Shown: positions 7,645 through 8,941 of the stretch, piece after piece
How positions within the stretch are numbered: the first letter of the stretch is position 1
Layout: the number at the start of each line of letters is the position of its first letter
Assembly (NCBI GenBank): GCA_016209805.1
Contig: JACQVJ010000168.1
Coordinates: 1-8,941, forward strand
Direction: 5' to 3'
DNA from: Ignavibacteriota bacterium
Lineage (GTDB): Bacteria > Bacteroidota > Ignavibacteria > UBA10030 > UBA6906
DNA: 8,941 nt
Position numbers and translations under genes: made by a program
The notes under the pieces: model-generated
Seen by the model: the letters and a program-made list of their open reading frames with translations, nothing else
What the model was told of the DNA's origin: nothing
The model's database searches: none

Positions 7645-8441
7645 AATCAACCTGGTCTGTGCGATCTTTGTTTCTCATTCTAGGGGCCGCTGCGCTCGTG
7701 CGTTGTTCGGCAAGTGCGCGAGAATCTGTAGACGACACTCTGAAGGGAGAATTCGCCTCGATCACTGTTCAGACAGACATAGACGGGGCTGTCGTGATAA
7801 TCGATTCACAACGCGTCGGCATCACACCTCTCGTGATCGATACATTGGCACCGGGCTGGCACCGACTCACGATCCTCCATCCCGACCTCTATAACTGGCT
7901 TGCGGGGACTGTCTCAGATAGCTTTAGTGTGAATTCGGGCGATGCACGCACGCTTCGGTACGCATTCGAAGCAAGGTACCTTGTGACGAGCTCTCCCTAT
8001 GGAGCCGAGGTGTTGATCAGGGATTCAACAGCGGGGACGACTCCACTCGTTTTGAAGGTAGATCGCTCGATCCGTCACGTTGTTATTCGCAAGGAAGGCT
8101 ACGAAGACACATCGGTGGATCTACGAAGCGATCACAGGGGTATTCTGAACACAAACCTAAAAAAGGTCTGGCAGAGTGAGACCGAGCCCGGGTTGCAAGA
8201 TCTCGATCACAGTGGTCCAAGCTCACTTCGGCTCTATGTCACGGGCGCAGCTACCGTCCTTTCCGGGGCTGCTGCAGCTTATTTCAAAGTCAAAGCTGAC
8301 AACAAATACAACCAATACTTGCAGACTGGCGATCCCTCTCTCCGGTCTGAAACCCACCGATTGGATACTGCGTCGGCAATTGCGCTCGCCGCAACTCAAA
8401 TCGGGCTTGGTCTGTTCACATACTTCATTCTTACCGAATAA
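7641..8441 (+). CDS. PEGA-domain envelope protein with C-terminal membrane module
   Basis: The 266-residue product has an N-terminal export signal and two PEGA-like repeats: residues about 40-85 (ITVQTDIDGAVVIID, VGITPLVIDTLAPGWHRLTI) and about 112-160 (YLVTSSPYGAEVLIRD, GTTPLVLKVDRSIRHVVIRKEGYED). PEGA domains are surface or periplasmic beta modules often bound to cell wall or envelope complexes. The C-terminus has two hydrophobic helices (about 198-214 and 243-263) around KVKADNKYNQYLQTG and LDTASA, an arrangement I associate with PEGA and TPR membrane proteins of the FCB group. The signal is odd: a Cys22 sits in LVRC, where Arg at -1 breaks the lipobox, while SASA-RE offers a signal peptidase I site, so lipidation is doubtful. 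The ATG overlaps the preceding stop as ATGA, with a good GGGAGAGG (7630-7637) just upstream. Coupled to the two propeller/barrel genes, it is probably part of the same envelope complex. Role unknown. Confidence 0.75.
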   Translation: MKSTWSVRSLFLILGAAALVRCSASARESVDDTLKGEFASITVQTDIDGAVVIIDSQRVGITPLVIDTLAPGWHRLTILHPDLYNWLAGTVSDSFSVNSGDARTLRYAFEARYLVTSSPYGAEVLIRDSTAGTTPLVLKVDRSIRHVVIRKEGYEDTSVDLRSDHRGILNTNLKKVWQSETEPGLQDLDHSGPSSLRLYVTGAATVLSGAAAAYFKVKADNKYNQYLQTGDPSLRSETHRLDTASAIALAATQIGLGLFTYFILTE

Positions 8442-8476
8442 AGCGAATCGCTGTAAGTGTAAGCCGCAAGGTATTT

Positions 8477-8500
8477 TGCTTGACTTTGATAGCTCAAGCA
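8477..8500. promoter_or_regulatory. 7-bp-arm dyad inside the regulator's promoter (candidate operator)
   Basis: TGCTTGA (8477-8483) and TCAAGCA (8494-8500) are perfect inverted repeats separated by 10 bases, a 24-bp dyad. CRP/FNR dimers bind dyads of about this overall size. The left arm covers most of the -35 box and the right arm lies just before the -10, so a bound protein would block polymerase. Autorepression by the downstream CRP/FNR-family protein is the simplest reading, but the half-site is not a canonical CRP or FNR sequence. Confidence 0.45.
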
Positions 8501-8508
8501 GGTATATT
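8480..8508 (+). promoter_or_regulatory. Near-consensus sigma70 promoter for the CRP/FNR-family gene
   Basis: TTGACT (8480-8485) and TATATT (8503-8508) lie exactly 17 bases apart, each with five of six consensus positions. Transcription would start near 8515, leaving a very short leader before the ATG at 8534. This separates the regulator gene from the envelope operon ending at 8441; no convincing terminator is seen between them. Confidence 0.75.
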
Positions 8509-8533
8509 TTCACCAAATGTTTGTGGAATTCAC

Positions 8534-8941
8534 ATGCGTGAGCAGACTGTCCACCACACAATCAGTGAGGTCAATCTGAATTCCTCAGTCAAGGATGAAC
8601 TTGAGTTTCTGAAGAACGTCCCAATCCTGTGCGATCTCGAGCCAATGGATCTGGAGACAATTGCAAAAGTCGGGGTCCGTAAGAAATACAAGAAGGGGAG
8701 CATCATATTATTGGAAGAGGAGGCGGGGGCCGCGCTGTTTGTTATCATCACAGGGAAAGTGAAAGTCGTCCGGATGGACGACGACGGACGTGAAGTCATT
8801 CTCTCCATCCTCGGGGAGAGTGATTTCTTTGGTGAGATGGCGATTCTCGACGGGCTTGCACGCTCTGCAAGCGTTGTCGCAATATCGAAATCGGAATTAT
8901 TCATGATCCACCGGAGGGACTTCCTCAAACTACTCCACGAC
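8534..8941 (+). CDS. CRP/FNR-family transcription regulator, 3' end outside window
   Basis: The frame from ATG 8534 stays open to the window end, giving 136 residues. After a polar N-terminal segment (1-22) comes a cyclic-nucleotide-binding-type domain: ELEFLKNVPILCDLEPMDLETIA (22-44), beta-roll strands with YKKGSIILLEEEAGAALFVIITGKVKVVR, and ILGESDFFGEMAILDGLARSASVVA (92-116). The last stretch is the phosphate-binding cassette, with Gly100, Glu101, Arg110, Ser111 and Ala112 in the usual spacing, so cAMP or a similar ligand could bind. No N-terminal Cys cluster for an FNR-type iron-sulfur centre is visible; there is one Cys at 33. The dimerisation helix and the DNA-binding helix-turn-helix lie beyond the edge, so the regulator assignment rests on family resemblance; another cNMP-binding protein is possible. 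GTGGAA (8523-8528) is a weak ribosome binding site. Its own promoter carries a dyad that may be an autoregulatory operator. Confidence 0.85.
   Translation, partial: MREQTVHHTISEVNLNSSVKDELEFLKNVPILCDLEPMDLETIAKVGVRKKYKKGSIILLEEEAGAALFVIITGKVKVVRMDDDGREVILSILGESDFFGEMAILDGLARSASVVAISKSELFMIHRRDFLKLLHD

Noticed and set aside
8442..8452. AGCG-AAT-CGCT hairpin after the PEGA gene as a terminator
   Set aside because: The stem is only four base pairs and no T-run follows.
8522..8534. TGTG/CACA inverted pair as a CRP site at the regulator start codon
   Set aside because: The spacing is five bases rather than the eight between these tetramers in a CRP site, and it overlaps the ATG; the dyad at 8477-8500 is the stronger candidate.
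1..8941. CRISPR arrays, insertion sequences, tRNA or rRNA genes
   Set aside because: No regularly spaced repeats, transposase motifs, terminal inverted repeats or RNA gene signatures were seen; the window is almost entirely filled by the genes listed.

Overview
The window holds eight genes, all on the + strand, and reads as moderate-GC DNA from a Gram-negative (diderm) bacterium. Signs of an outer membrane are a C-terminal Omp85/BamA-type beta-barrel ending in phenylalanine and a lipoprotein signal with a clear lipobox. The gene combination (HPr with both His15 and Ser46, a PGI/PMI-type isomerase, a PD40-propeller/barrel fusion, a PEGA-domain protein with a C-terminal membrane module) fits the FCB group, most likely an Ignavibacteria- or Chlorobi-like lineage. 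That placement is inference from gene content, not from a marker gene.

Left part (1-3390) is a carbohydrate phosphotransfer and sugar-phosphate operon. After a short stretch I cannot assign come HPr (240-506), PTS enzyme I (508-2286, one base after the HPr stop) and a bifunctional phosphoglucose/phosphomannose isomerase (2341-3390). No EII sugar permease is visible. The PTS here may feed a permease elsewhere, or act mainly as a regulatory phosphorelay; Ser46 of HPr suggests control by an HPr kinase.

The middle (3391-3667) is a junction with a possible weak terminator, a 31-codon single-membrane-span reading frame (3435-3530), and a good sigma70-type promoter (TTGCAA-17-TATACT) whose -35 box lies in a 12-bp palindrome.

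The right part (3668-8441) is a tightly coupled envelope operon. It encodes a 941-residue outer-membrane protein that joins a gluzincin metallopeptidase domain (HELVH), a six-bladed TolB-like propeller and a BamA-like barrel without POTRA domains; an eight-bladed PQQ-type lipoprotein resembling BamB (13-nt overlap); and a PEGA-domain protein (4-nt ATGA overlap). This resembles pieces of the Bam and Tol systems rearranged, and is the most interesting part of the window.

At the right edge a separate unit starts. A near-consensus promoter (TTGACT-17-TATATT) containing a 7-bp-arm dyad drives a CRP/FNR-family regulator (8534 onward), cut by the window end after its cyclic-nucleotide-binding-type domain.
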